Source: Planomonospora sp. ID82291 (lineage in GTDB: Bacteria; Actinomycetota; Actinomycetes; Streptosporangiales; Streptosporangiaceae). Taken from it: 64,000 nt of DNA. The stretch is from the NCBI RefSeq assembly GCF_015711645.1, contig NZ_JABTEX010000001.1, positions 682,001 to 746,000 of the forward strand, read 5' to 3'. Positions 16,428 through 24,424 of this stretch are shown piece after piece (the stretch's first letter is position 1; every line of letters starts with the position of its first letter). The translations under genes and the position numbers were made by a program. The notes beneath the pieces are model-generated. The model did not search any database. It worked only from the letters and a program-made list of their open reading frames with translations, and was not told the DNA's origin.

Positions 16428-17231
16428 ATGACCAGCCGACCCCTACCGGACCCCGGCCCGCCGCCGCGCACGACCGAGCTGCGGATGGCGGGCGCGTGGC
16501 TGGCCGTGCACGGCCTGGCCGACGCCCGCCCGACCCCGCTGCTGGCCAGCCGGCTGACGGTCCGCAGACGCGCCCGCGTCGCCTCTTACCTCATCCTGGC
16601 CGTGCTGATCATCGCGAGCGCACTCACCGCGATCTCCGCCTTCAGCGGTCGCCCGCTGCCGCTGCTGCCCCTGACCGCGCTGCTGGCCGGGCTGCTGCTG
16701 GCGCAGTCGCTGCTCGACCGGTGGGTGCGGCGCGTCGACCAGCGGGCGGGTGCGACGCTGTCGCGCAGGGCCGCCCATCTGGTCCAACCCGGCTGGCGAG
16801 CCGTGCTCGGCCGACCGTACGCCGTCTTCGCACTCGCCACGTTCGGCGGCGCGATGGCGCTGACCGCGGGCGCCCTGGCCGTCGCCGACCCCACCGTGCG
16901 GCAGCTGGCCGTCATCGTGCTGATCGGTCTGCTCGGCGCGACGGCCATCACCGCCATGCAGCTGCGCCACCTGATCAGGTGCCCGGTCGTGGCGGAGGAC
17001 GAGGAGTCGCTGACCGCCGACGTCATCATGCGCGTCGAGGACGCCCGCGAGCTCGTCACGCCGAACGTGCAGTGGTCGCTGCCCATGGTGCTGCTGTTCG
17101 GCACCGCGCCCGGCTGGTGGGGCGTCGCCGCGATCGCCTACCTGTTCCTGGGCATGGCCGCGCTCATCGTGCTCCGCATGAGGACGCCGTCGAGCGCGAC
17201 GGTGGCCCGGCGGGTCGTGAGCGTCCGATGA
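16428..17231 (+). CDS. Multi-pass membrane protein of unknown function, partner of GntR regulator
   Basis: A 267-residue protein with a polar N-terminus (about 55 residues) and five or six hydrophobic segments, for example ASYLILAVLIIASALTAIS, PLLPLTALLAGLLLAQSLL, QLAVIVLIGLLGATAITA and GVAAIAYLFLGMAALIVL. I do not recognise a family. ATG 16428 is set by AAAGGAGG six bases upstream. Its stop overlaps the start of the GntR gene (ATGA), so the two are translationally coupled. YtrA-type GntR regulators usually control membrane transport operons, which suggests an envelope or transport role, but no ABC gene is present. Confidence 0.75.
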   Translation: MTSRPLPDPGPPPRTTELRMAGAWLAVHGLADARPTPLLASRLTVRRRARVASYLILAVLIIASALTAISAFSGRPLPLLPLTALLAGLLLAQSLLDRWVRRVDQRAGATLSRRAAHLVQPGWRAVLGRPYAVFALATFGGAMALTAGALAVADPTVRQLAVIVLIGLLGATAITAMQLRHLIRCPVVAEDEESLTADVIMRVEDARELVTPNVQWSLPMVLLFGTAPGWWGVAAIAYLFLGMAALIVLRMRTPSSATVARRVVSVR

Positions 17232-17602
17232 TCGTCATCGATGCGGCCTCACCGGTACCGCCGTTCGAGCAGCTGCGGGCCCAGCTCGCCCGGCAGATCC
17301 AGGACCGCACGCTGGCCGTGGGCGCCCGGCTGCCGACCATCCGCCACCTCGCGGCCGACCTCGGCCTGGCCGTCAACACGGTCGGCCGGGCCTACCGCGA
17401 GCTGGAGGAGGCGGGACTGATCGAGACGCGCGGGCGGGCGGGCTCGTTCGTGTCGGCCGCCGGCGAGGAGGGCCGGGAGCGGGCCCGCCGGGCCGCCGCC
17501 GAGTACGCGGCCGTGATCGCCAGCATCGGCCTCGACGCGGGCGAGGCGGTCCGCATCGTCCAGGCGGCTCTGCAGGCCCCTGGCACGGCGGCACCGGCGT
17601 AG
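17228..17602 (+). CDS. Short GntR-family regulator (YtrA type)
   Basis: A 124-residue protein with an N-terminal winged helix: VPPFEQLRAQLARQI, GARLPTIRHLAADLGLAVNTVGRAYRELEEAGLIETRGRAGSFV. The remaining 45 residues are helical and too short for a FadR or HutC ligand domain, which is the mark of the YtrA subfamily. It overlaps the membrane protein gene by four bases. The inverted repeat in the promoter at 16370-16417 is its probable operator. Confidence 0.9.
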   Translation: MIVIDAASPVPPFEQLRAQLARQIQDRTLAVGARLPTIRHLAADLGLAVNTVGRAYRELEEAGLIETRGRAGSFVSAAGEEGRERARRAAAEYAAVIASIGLDAGEAVRIVQAALQAPGTAAPA

Positions 17603-17673
17603 GGGCAGGCCGGTCCGCCCCTGGGCCGGCCTCCTCACCGGCCTCCACCACACACGACCCCGGTACGCCGTCG

Positions 17674-17737
17674 TCCGCCACGCACGGCCTCCACCACGCA
17701 CGGCCTCCGCCACGCACGGCCTCCGCCACGCACGATC
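17674..17737. repeat. Four 16-bp tandem repeats, TCCGCCACGCACGGCC
   Basis: Four copies follow head to tail (17674, 17690, 17706, 17722), differing at one or two positions, with a diverged fifth near 17644. They lie between the convergent 3' ends of the GntR gene and the LAL gene. No spacer sequences are present, so this is not a CRISPR array. Confidence 0.85.
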
Positions 17738-17758
17738 CCCGGCGGCGGATCGAGGCCT

Positions 17759-20557
17759 TCAGAGGAGGCCTGCCCGGCGGGCCGCGGCGACGGCCTGGGT
17801 GCGGGAGGCGACGCCGAGTTTGCCCAGGATGTTCGAGACGTGCACGCTCACCGTCTTCGGGGCGATGAACAGCCGTTCGCCGATCTCCCGGTTGGGCAGC
17901 CCCTCGGCCACCAGTTCGAGCACCTCCCGCTCGCGGCCCGTCAGCGCCGCCGTCCGGTCCGGTCCGGCCGGCTCCGGTCCGGGCCGCCGGACCGGGCCGA
18001 ATCGCGCCCGCCGTCCCAGCGCGGCGAGGGAGACGGCCAGCGGCCGGGCGTCGAGGGACTCGGCGGTCTTGACCGCCCGCTCCCACTCCTCCATCGCGGC
18101 GGCGCGGTCGCCGGCGGCCAGCAGCGCCTCGGCCAGCCGCCACCGCGAGCGGGCGACCTCGTAGACGAACCCGTAGTCGAACGCCTCCACCACCGCACGC
18201 CAGGCGCCGGCGTCGAACCGGCCGTGGACACGGTGCCACTCGGCCTCGGCCCGCAGGAGCCAGGCCGTGCCCTCGCGCCCCATGCCCCTGCGCACCGCGC
18301 CCCGCGCCCGGTCGAGCAGCCCGTCCGCCCCGTCGGTGCGGCCCAGTTCGGCCAGCGCCCAGAGGCCGACCGCGGCGATGCGGATGCTGCCGGTGTCGGA
18401 GGGCTCCACGACGTCGAGCACCGCGGTGACGTGGTCCAGCGCCCGCTCCGGCTCCCCCCGCCAGAGGGCGTGCTCGGCGACCAGGCCCCGGGACATGTAG
18501 GCCACCAGGGAGTCCCGCCAGAACGGCCGGAGCCAGGCCAGCCGCTCGTCGACCTCCGGCAGGCCCATGGCGACCTCGACGAAGAGCGCGAACGAGGAGA
18601 GGATCGCCTCGGGGATCGTGCCGACCCGGCGGCCGAAGCCCGCGGCGCGGGCCTGCTCCCACTCCCCGGCCGTGTAGTGGATCATGAAGCGGAGGAACCG
18701 CAGGTCGGTGCCGTAGGTGCTCCACGACAGGCCGGTCTCGGCCGCCAGCCGGATGCCGCGGTCGGCGGTCGCCGCGGCCTCCGCCATGGCGCCCCGCTCG
18801 AACTGGATCCGGGTGTAGTGGAACAGCCCCCGCAGGTCCATCGCGAGGTCGCCGGACTCCTCGGCCGCGACCTGGGCGAACAGCTTCTCGGCCCGGTCCC
18901 GGTCGCCGCCGAACTCCACGCAGGAGGCCAGCATGATCAACGCGCTCTTCTCCGCGTCCCGGGCCCCGGTGGCGCGGGCCACCTGCAGGGCCCGTTCGGC
19001 CAGCGGCTCGGCTTCGGCGTGACGGGCGGTCCAGAAGACGGTCCGGGCGAAGGTCGCCAGGGCCCGGCCCAGCAGCGGTCCTGCGGAGGCCGCCTCGACG
19101 GCGGCCTGGGCGATCTCCAGCGCCTCCGTCTCCTGACCGGCGTCGTAGAGGTAGTAGGCCAGCCGTTCGCAGACCTCGGCCGACGGCGGCAGCGCCCGCA
19201 CGTGCGCGACCGCCCGCTGGTTGTCGCCCATGTCGGCCGCGGCGGCGGCGGTGCGCAGCGCGAGGCAGAGGTGGTCGGTCCCGGTGAGGCGTTCGGCGTC
19301 GGCGACCCGGTCCCAGAGGCCGAGTGCCCGCTCGAAGTGGCGGTGCGCCTCCGCGGGGGCGCCGAGCCGCTCGGCCCGGCGCCCCGCCTCGACCGAGGCG
19401 GCCAGCGCCCCGGGCAGGTCGTGGGCGGCCAGGTAGTGGTGGGCGAGTTCGGCGGCGCTGGCGTTCCGCGCGGTCAGCAGCCGGGCGAACTCGGCGTGCA
19501 GGCGGGTGCGCTCACCGGGCAGCAGGTCGGTGTAGACGGCCTCCTGGAGCAGGGCGTGCCGGAAGGTGTAGCCGTACTCTCCGGAGGGGCGGATGAGCCC
19601 CCGCGAGACGATCTCCCGCATGGCCTCCTCGAAGGCCAGGTCGTCGAGGCCGGAGGCCTCCCGGAGCAGGTCGTGGTCGGCCTTGCGCCCGGCGACCGCC
19701 GCGCCGCGCAGCACCTGCTGGGCGGACTCGGAGAGCAGCTCGGAGCGGGACAGCAGCAGGCTGGCCAGGCCGTCGGTCATCGAGCAGCCCTCGGTGGCCG
19801 CCTCCAGGAGCTCCTCGGCGTAGAACGGGTTGCCCTCCGCCCGGTCGACGACCTCGTCGATCATCCGGGCGTCGGTGCCGCCGAGCAGGGCGACGTAGTC
19901 GGCCATCTCCCCGCGGTCCAGCGGGCTCAGCTCGACGGACGTCACCGAGGGGAGGCGCGTGAGCTCGGCCAGGACCCGGCGGAGCGGATGGCGGCGGTGG
20001 ATGTCGTCGGTGCGGTAGGTGCCGACCAGGCAGACCCGCTCGCCCTGGAGCATCCGGCTGAGGAAGACCACCAGGTCGCGGGTGGACTGGTCGGCCCAGT
20101 GCAGGTCCTCCAGGATCAGCAGCACGGGCTGGGCGGCCAGGAAGCCGAGCACCGAGCCGAACAGCTGCTGCTGGGTGAGGGCCGAGGCGCTCTCCGGCCC
20201 GGTGTCGGTGCCGCCGGGCAGCAGCCGGCCGAGGACGGGCCGCGCGTCGAGCGCGGCGCGCAGTTCTCCGCGCACGCCGCGCAGCGCGTCGGCCAGCGGG
20301 AGGTACGGCAGGGCGTCGCCGAGCTCGGCGCACTGCCCGACGAGTACGGCGAAGCCCTCCGCCCGCGCCCGTCCGGCCAGTTCCGCGACGAGCCGCGTCT
20401 TGCCGATGCCCGCGTCCCCGCCGACCAGGGCGACCCCGGCCGTCCCCCCGGCGGCGGCGCGCAGCACGGCGAGCAGGCGGCCGAGCTCCCCCAATCGCCC
20501 TACCAGCGTGCTTTGCACCTTTTGCGGCTCCACGTCGGCGAGTATCCCACGGACCAT
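17759..20557 (-). CDS. LAL-type (AAA-LuxR) transcriptional regulator
   Basis: A 932-residue regulator. It begins with a STAND ATPase: LVGRLGELGRLLAVL, Walker A GGDAGIGKTRL (about residues 46-56) and Walker B VLLILEDLHWADQST. The long middle consists of helical TPR-like repeats, and the C-terminus has a LuxR DNA-binding domain (LTGREREVLELVAEGLPNREIGERLFIAPKTVSVHVSNIL, about residues 868-910). GTG 20557 is taken as start; the first 15 residues are weakly conserved, so a slightly later start is possible. It is transcribed away from a LysE exporter across a spacer with 44-bp tandem repeats. Its targets are unknown. Confidence 0.93.
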   Translation of the reverse strand: MVRGILADVEPQKVQSTLVGRLGELGRLLAVLRAAAGGTAGVALVGGDAGIGKTRLVAELAGRARAEGFAVLVGQCAELGDALPYLPLADALRGVRGELRAALDARPVLGRLLPGGTDTGPESASALTQQQLFGSVLGFLAAQPVLLILEDLHWADQSTRDLVVFLSRMLQGERVCLVGTYRTDDIHRRHPLRRVLAELTRLPSVTSVELSPLDRGEMADYVALLGGTDARMIDEVVDRAEGNPFYAEELLEAATEGCSMTDGLASLLLSRSELLSESAQQVLRGAAVAGRKADHDLLREASGLDDLAFEEAMREIVSRGLIRPSGEYGYTFRHALLQEAVYTDLLPGERTRLHAEFARLLTARNASAAELAHHYLAAHDLPGALAASVEAGRRAERLGAPAEAHRHFERALGLWDRVADAERLTGTDHLCLALRTAAAAADMGDNQRAVAHVRALPPSAEVCERLAYYLYDAGQETEALEIAQAAVEAASAGPLLGRALATFARTVFWTARHAEAEPLAERALQVARATGARDAEKSALIMLASCVEFGGDRDRAEKLFAQVAAEESGDLAMDLRGLFHYTRIQFERGAMAEAAATADRGIRLAAETGLSWSTYGTDLRFLRFMIHYTAGEWEQARAAGFGRRVGTIPEAILSSFALFVEVAMGLPEVDERLAWLRPFWRDSLVAYMSRGLVAEHALWRGEPERALDHVTAVLDVVEPSDTGSIRIAAVGLWALAELGRTDGADGLLDRARGAVRRGMGREGTAWLLRAEAEWHRVHGRFDAGAWRAVVEAFDYGFVYEVARSRWRLAEALLAAGDRAAAMEEWERAVKTAESLDARPLAVSLAALGRRARFGPVRRPGPEPAGPDRTAALTGREREVLELVAEGLPNREIGERLFIAPKTVSVHVSNILGKLGVASRTQAVAAARRAGLL

Positions 20558-20610
20558 CGAGGACCGGGGGCCCTCCGCACGGACCCGGATCGATCATCCG
20601 CACACCCCCC

Positions 20611-20730
20611 GGATCGGTCCGCCGCGACCGCCCGTGTCCGCCCCGCACACCCCCGGATCGGTCCGCCGCGACCGCCCGTGTCCGCCCCGCACACCCGGAT
20701 TGGTCCGCCGCGACCGCCCCGGATTGGCCT
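20611..20730. repeat. Three 42-44 bp tandem repeats in a divergent promoter region
   Basis: Copies starting GGATCGGTCCGCCGCGACCG begin at 20611 and 20655, and a third (GGATTGGTCCGCCGCGACCG) at 20697; a partial fourth GGATTGGCC begins at 20731. They occupy most of the 209-base spacer between the LAL gene and the LysE gene, so they may be repeated regulator sites or a simple expansion. Confidence 0.85.
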
Positions 20731-20766
20731 TCCTCCCGGCGGGCGCCCCGCGTCTATGGTCGGAGC

Positions 20767-21387
20767 ATGATCTCGTTCTCCACGTTCCTGCTGTTCTCGG
20801 CGGCGTCCCTGGCGCTGGTCCTCGTCCCCGGGCCGAACCACCTCTACATCGTCGCCCGCGGCGTCGCCCAGGGCCGGGCGGCCGGGATGGCCAGCGCGTT
20901 CGGCGTGGAGGTCGGCACCCTGGTGCACATCGCCGCGGCGGCGGCCGGGCTCTCCTATGTGATCGCCCGGTCGGCGCCCCTGTTCGCCGCGGTCAAGTGG
21001 GCCGGGGTGGCCTACCTGCTCTACCTGGGGGTGCGGGCGCTGACGAGCCGGCCGGAGGCGGAGATCCGGGAGACCGCCCCGCAGCCGCTGCGCGCGGTCT
21101 TCCTCGAAGGGGTGGTCGTCAACGTCCTCAACCCCAAGGTGATCCTGTTCTTCCTGGCGTTCCTGCCGCAGTTCGTGGACCCGGCGGCGGGCGCGGTCCC
21201 GCTGCAGATCGCCGTCCTGGGCGGGACGCTGCTGCTTCTGGGCCTGGTCTCCGACATGGTCTACGCCGCGGGGGCGGGTGCGCTCGGGCGGCGGCTGCGG
21301 AGCCGGGCGAGGCTGCTCGGCCGCGTCAGCGGGGTCGTCTACCTGGGACTCGGTGTCGCGACCGCGTTCTCCGGCCGCGCGACCTGA
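20767..21387 (+). CDS. LysE/RhtB-family amino-acid exporter
   Basis: A 206-residue membrane protein with about six hydrophobic segments. The family signature LVLVPGPNHLYIVARGVAQGRAAGMASAFGVEVG is near the N-terminus, and NVLNPKVILFFLAFLPQFVDP in the middle is equally typical. Members export amino acids or derivatives such as homoserine and threonine, using the proton gradient. It is divergent from the LAL gene, with repeats between them. A second LysE protein is encoded at 57262; the two are clearly related but not recent copies. Confidence 0.92.
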   Translation: MISFSTFLLFSAASLALVLVPGPNHLYIVARGVAQGRAAGMASAFGVEVGTLVHIAAAAAGLSYVIARSAPLFAAVKWAGVAYLLYLGVRALTSRPEAEIRETAPQPLRAVFLEGVVVNVLNPKVILFFLAFLPQFVDPAAGAVPLQIAVLGGTLLLLGLVSDMVYAAGAGALGRRLRSRARLLGRVSGVVYLGLGVATAFSGRAT

Positions 21388-21415
21388 CCTCCCCGGCGTG
21401 CGGGCCGTACGGACC

Positions 21416-22627
21416 TCAGCCCGTGAGCGCGCCCGGGATCCGGTCCAGGATCGGGTACGGCAGGAGCCCGTAGGCGAAGAAGTCGACCGCGCCGGCCCCG
21501 GCGGCCCGGACGGCCCGGACCTTCGCGGCGAGGCGGTCGGCCGAGTCGGTGTCGGGCGGGCCGGGCCGGAGCACCACCCGCAGCTCGCGGTCCTTGCCGG
21601 TCGAGCGCCGGTAGGCCCCCACGTCGTCGGCGACCCGCGCCGCGTCGCGGGCGTAGGCCAGGACGCCGAGCGAGGGCACCAGGTCGCCCAGCGCCACCAG
21701 GTCCACGCCGAGCTGCCAGGAGTCGTGCGCGGCGAGGCCGGAGGAGGGCAGCCCGTCGGCGTAGCCCTTCACCGACCCGGTGCCGTCCAGGAAGACCAGC
21801 CGGGAGCCCTCGGCCGAGACCGCCGCCGAGACCTCGGAGACCAGCGAGGTCACCGTCTCGGAGCGGGCCCGCGCGTAGGCCACCGCCTCCGGCCCGGCGT
21901 AGGCGGTCAGCGCCGCCCGGGTCACCTCGCCCTGGGCGGGCGCGTCCCCGCCGAGCACGCCGTCCACGATCCGGGCGCACTCCCGGCGCGCGGCCCCGGC
22001 GTCGACGCCCAGGTCCGCGGCGCGGCGCAGGCAGAACTCGCAGAAGCAGAGCCCGAACAGGAAGGCGTCCATCGGCCCGAGCGGGACGGCGCTCCGGTCG
22101 TGCCGGCATCCCTGCCCGTAGGGCGCGAAGTGCAGGGCCTCGGCCACCACGCTGTCGACGCCCTGGCGCGCCACCGCCCGGCCCAGCGCGACCGCGTAGC
22201 GGCGCACGTCGGGGTGGGACGGGCACAGGTCCTCGGTCGAGGCGACGTCCCCGAAGCAGTTGCGCACGGTCACGTCGGGGCAGGCCTCGCCCAGGGGGGC
22301 GCTGCGCAGGAAGGCGGCCCAGCCGTGCAGCAGGAGCCCCCGCTCGGCGGCGGCGCGCCGCAGGACCGCCAGCGGCTCCTCCTCCGCCCCGGCCTGGACG
22401 GGCGGGACCAGGCGCAGGCCGCCGAACAGGTCCTCGGGCGGGGCGAAGTGCACGCCGTCGCCGCGGACCGTCACCCGGGACGAGCCGTGCGGGGTGACGT
22501 CGCGGGTCCGCCGGCAGGCCGCGCCCACGGTCACGCCGGTCACGCCGTACCCGGCGATCCGGTCGAGGAGCGGCTCCGGCCCCTCCCCCCGCGCGTCCTC
22601 CACGTGGACGTACACCGAGCTGTCCAA
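21416..22627 (-). CDS. Conserved protein of unknown function with CFCEFC motif, TIM-barrel hydrolase-like
   Basis: A 403-residue protein without signal peptide or membrane segments. The order of features (early GVTGVTV, LHGWAAFLRSA, a CPSHPDVRRYAVALGRAVAR stretch, VVAEALHFAPYGQG, then LFGLCFCEFCLRRAADLGVD and late VFLDGTG, AAHDSWQLGVD) resembles predicted glycoside-hydrolase-like barrels, which often contain a CxxC pair at this point. I cannot name a substrate. It lies 30 bases downstream of ridA on the same strand and probably belongs to the ridA and D-threonine-aldolase-like operon, suggesting a role in catabolism of a D-amino-acid-containing or amino-sugar compound. Confidence 0.65.
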   Translation of the reverse strand: MDSSVYVHVEDARGEGPEPLLDRIAGYGVTGVTVGAACRRTRDVTPHGSSRVTVRGDGVHFAPPEDLFGGLRLVPPVQAGAEEEPLAVLRRAAAERGLLLHGWAAFLRSAPLGEACPDVTVRNCFGDVASTEDLCPSHPDVRRYAVALGRAVARQGVDSVVAEALHFAPYGQGCRHDRSAVPLGPMDAFLFGLCFCEFCLRRAADLGVDAGAARRECARIVDGVLGGDAPAQGEVTRAALTAYAGPEAVAYARARSETVTSLVSEVSAAVSAEGSRLVFLDGTGSVKGYADGLPSSGLAAHDSWQLGVDLVALGDLVPSLGVLAYARDAARVADDVGAYRRSTGKDRELRVVLRPGPPDTDSADRLAAKVRAVRAAGAGAVDFFAYGLLPYPILDRIPGALTG

Positions 22628-22657
22628 GCCGCCTCCCCGCGCGCAGTCGCTCAGACT

Positions 22658-23044
22658 CTAACGCCCCTTGTAGGCCACGAAGTCGATCTCCACGAGGATG
22701 TCCATCAGCTCGGAGCCGACGGTCGTGCGGACCGGGTAGGGCCTGGTGAAGTAGGACTTGTAGACCTCGTTGTAGGCGCCGAAGTCGCGCTTGAGGTGCT
22801 GCAGGTGGACCGTGGACTTCACCACGTCGTCGAAGCCCAGGCCGTGCGCGGCCAGGACCGCGCCGAGGTTGCGCATCACCTGGTGGGTCTGCGTCTCCAC
22901 GTCGGCGCCGACGACCTCGCCGGTCGCCGGGTCCAGCGGCCCCATGCCCGAGGTGTAGACGAAGTCGCCGACCACGAGGCCCTGCGAGTAGGCCCCGACC
23001 GGCGCGGCGCCCTCGTCGGTCCGCAGTTCGAGCTTCTCGCTCAT
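22658..23044 (-). CDS. RidA-family reactive imine deaminase
   Basis: A 128-residue protein of the YjgF/RidA family: VGAYSQGLVVGDFVYTSGMGPLDPATGEVVG, QTHQVMRNLGAVL, and near the end YPVRTTVGSELMDILVEIDFVA with the conserved Arg that binds the imine acid. These trimers hydrolyse enamine/imine intermediates released by PLP enzymes. ATG 23044 is chosen, with GAGGA upstream; ATG 23059 would add five residues. It lies next to a PLP enzyme of the D-threonine aldolase group, which would generate such intermediates. Confidence 0.92.
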   Translation of the reverse strand: MSEKLELRTDEGAAPVGAYSQGLVVGDFVYTSGMGPLDPATGEVVGADVETQTHQVMRNLGAVLAAHGLGFDDVVKSTVHLQHLKRDFGAYNEVYKSYFTRPYPVRTTVGSELMDILVEIDFVAYKGR

Positions 23045-23105
23045 GTCACCCGTCCTCATATGCGGAGTCCCGGAAGGTCCGGAAGGCTCTGAAGGTTGCG
23101 AAGGG

Positions 23106-24227
23106 TCAGAAGTAGGTGTGGATCAGGTCGACGACCACGTGGTCGTCGTCCACCACCGGGATGATCCGCCACTTGTCGAAGGCGGTGCACGGGTGGGAGA
23201 TCCCGAACGGCACCAGGTCCCCCGGCCTCGCCGGCGAGTCCGGGGCGGTCCGCAGGACCGCGTGCTGATCGTAGAGCCTGGTCACCTCCGCACCCGACAG
23301 GACCCCCCGGGGGATCGGCATGCCCTCGTCGAACGGGGCGTCCCGCTTGCCCAGCCCGACCACGGCCAGGCCGGGCTCGGGCACGGAGAGCACGTGCGCC
23401 CAGACCTCCAGAGCCGGGCGCAGCTCGCCCTCGATCCGGTTGTACGGCGTGTGCTCGCGGTAGTGGCCGTCGTCGTGGGAGACGTAGGCGCCGCTGCGGA
23501 GCATGACGGTCGCCTGGCAGGCGGCGAGTTCGCGGCTGACCACGTCGAACCACTGGCTGCCGCCCACCGACAGGATCGGGCGGCGGACCCGCAGGTGCTC
23601 CAGCGCCTCCAGCAGCCGGCCCAGGAAGGTCCGCACCTCGGCGGCCGAGGCCAGCGTGCCCTCGTACCCGGCGACGCCCGCGAGCTCCACCCCGGGGGCC
23701 GCCTGGGCCGCCGCGACGACCTCCAGCAGCCCTTCCAGGGTCCGGCACCCCGCCCGTCCGCCCTCGTGGCCGAGTTCGGCCAGCACCCGGAACGGCCGGG
23801 GCCCGGCGTGCCGCGACAGCGCCTCGACCCCCGCCACCGAGTCGGCGAAGCAGAGCAGCTCGAACGCCGGGTCCCCGGCGAGGTGCGCCGCGAGGGCGTC
23901 GAGCCCGGCCGGGTCGAAGACCTGGTTGGCGATCATGATCCGGGAGACGCCGAAGCCCCGCAGGATGAGCGCCTGGCTGGGGGTGGCGACGGTGAGCCCC
24001 CAGGCGCCGGCCTCCAGCTGGGCCGCCACCAGCTCGGGCGACATGGTCGTCTTGGCGTGCGGGACGAGGAGCATCCCGTGCCCGCTCGCGAAGGCCGCCA
24101 GCGTCTCGATGTTGTGCCGCAGCGCACTGCGGCGGGCGACCATCACCGGGAAGGTGAACGCCCCGCCGAACAGCGACGACCCCACGGCCGCGTCGAGATC
24201 CACGATCCCCTTCATCCGGCTCCCCAC
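23106..24227 (-). CDS. D-threonine aldolase / D-serine dehydratase-like PLP enzyme
   Basis: A 373-residue fold-type III PLP enzyme with an alanine-racemase-like barrel. The PLP lysine lies in LLVPHAKTTMSPELVAAQLEAGAWG, and the metal-binding end of the domain is recognisable in GISHPCTAFDKWRIIPVVDDD, where His and Cys bind the divalent ion in the D-serine dehydratase/D-threonine aldolase family. It should act on a D-beta-hydroxy amino acid or deaminate a D-amino acid; the exact substrate is unknown. The start ATG 24227 is the first in frame. It leads an apparent operon with ridA and the CFCEFC protein. Confidence 0.88.
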   Translation of the reverse strand: MGSRMKGIVDLDAAVGSSLFGGAFTFPVMVARRSALRHNIETLAAFASGHGMLLVPHAKTTMSPELVAAQLEAGAWGLTVATPSQALILRGFGVSRIMIANQVFDPAGLDALAAHLAGDPAFELLCFADSVAGVEALSRHAGPRPFRVLAELGHEGGRAGCRTLEGLLEVVAAAQAAPGVELAGVAGYEGTLASAAEVRTFLGRLLEALEHLRVRRPILSVGGSQWFDVVSRELAACQATVMLRSGAYVSHDDGHYREHTPYNRIEGELRPALEVWAHVLSVPEPGLAVVGLGKRDAPFDEGMPIPRGVLSGAEVTRLYDQHAVLRTAPDSPARPGDLVPFGISHPCTAFDKWRIIPVVDDDHVVVDLIHTYF

Positions 24228-24365
24228 CGTGCGTGCGATGCTCCGTGCTCCGCTTTCCCGAGGACCCTATCCGCCGCCGGAAGCCGTCCGCGTCCGGTAC
24301 CGGCGGGAATTCGGGTCCCCCGCCCCCCTTGACCGCCGCGGGTCAGGAATGGTGCCATCGTCCCT

Positions 24366-24389
24366 TAATTAGTAATCTTTCCTAACTAG
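24366..24389. promoter_or_regulatory. Imperfect palindrome TTAGTAATCTTTCCTAACTAG upstream of GH8 gene (outer bases 24366-24389)
   Basis: An AT-rich element stands out 36 bases before the start of the secreted GH8 gene. The right half CTTTCCTAACTA looks like a well-formed half-site, and the left half TAGTAA is a partial mirror. Its place suggests an operator for a carbohydrate-responsive regulator. Confidence 0.45.
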
Positions 24390-24424
24390 CCGTTCCGGGC
24401 TAGCCGACGACAGAGAGGGCTCCC

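Noticed and set aside
17674-17737. Possible CRISPR array
   Set aside because: The 16-bp units follow directly on one another without spacers, and no cas gene is in the window.
20611-20730. Possible CRISPR array or replication iterons
   Set aside because: The repeats are contiguous 42-44 bp units with no unique spacers, and no replication gene is nearby.
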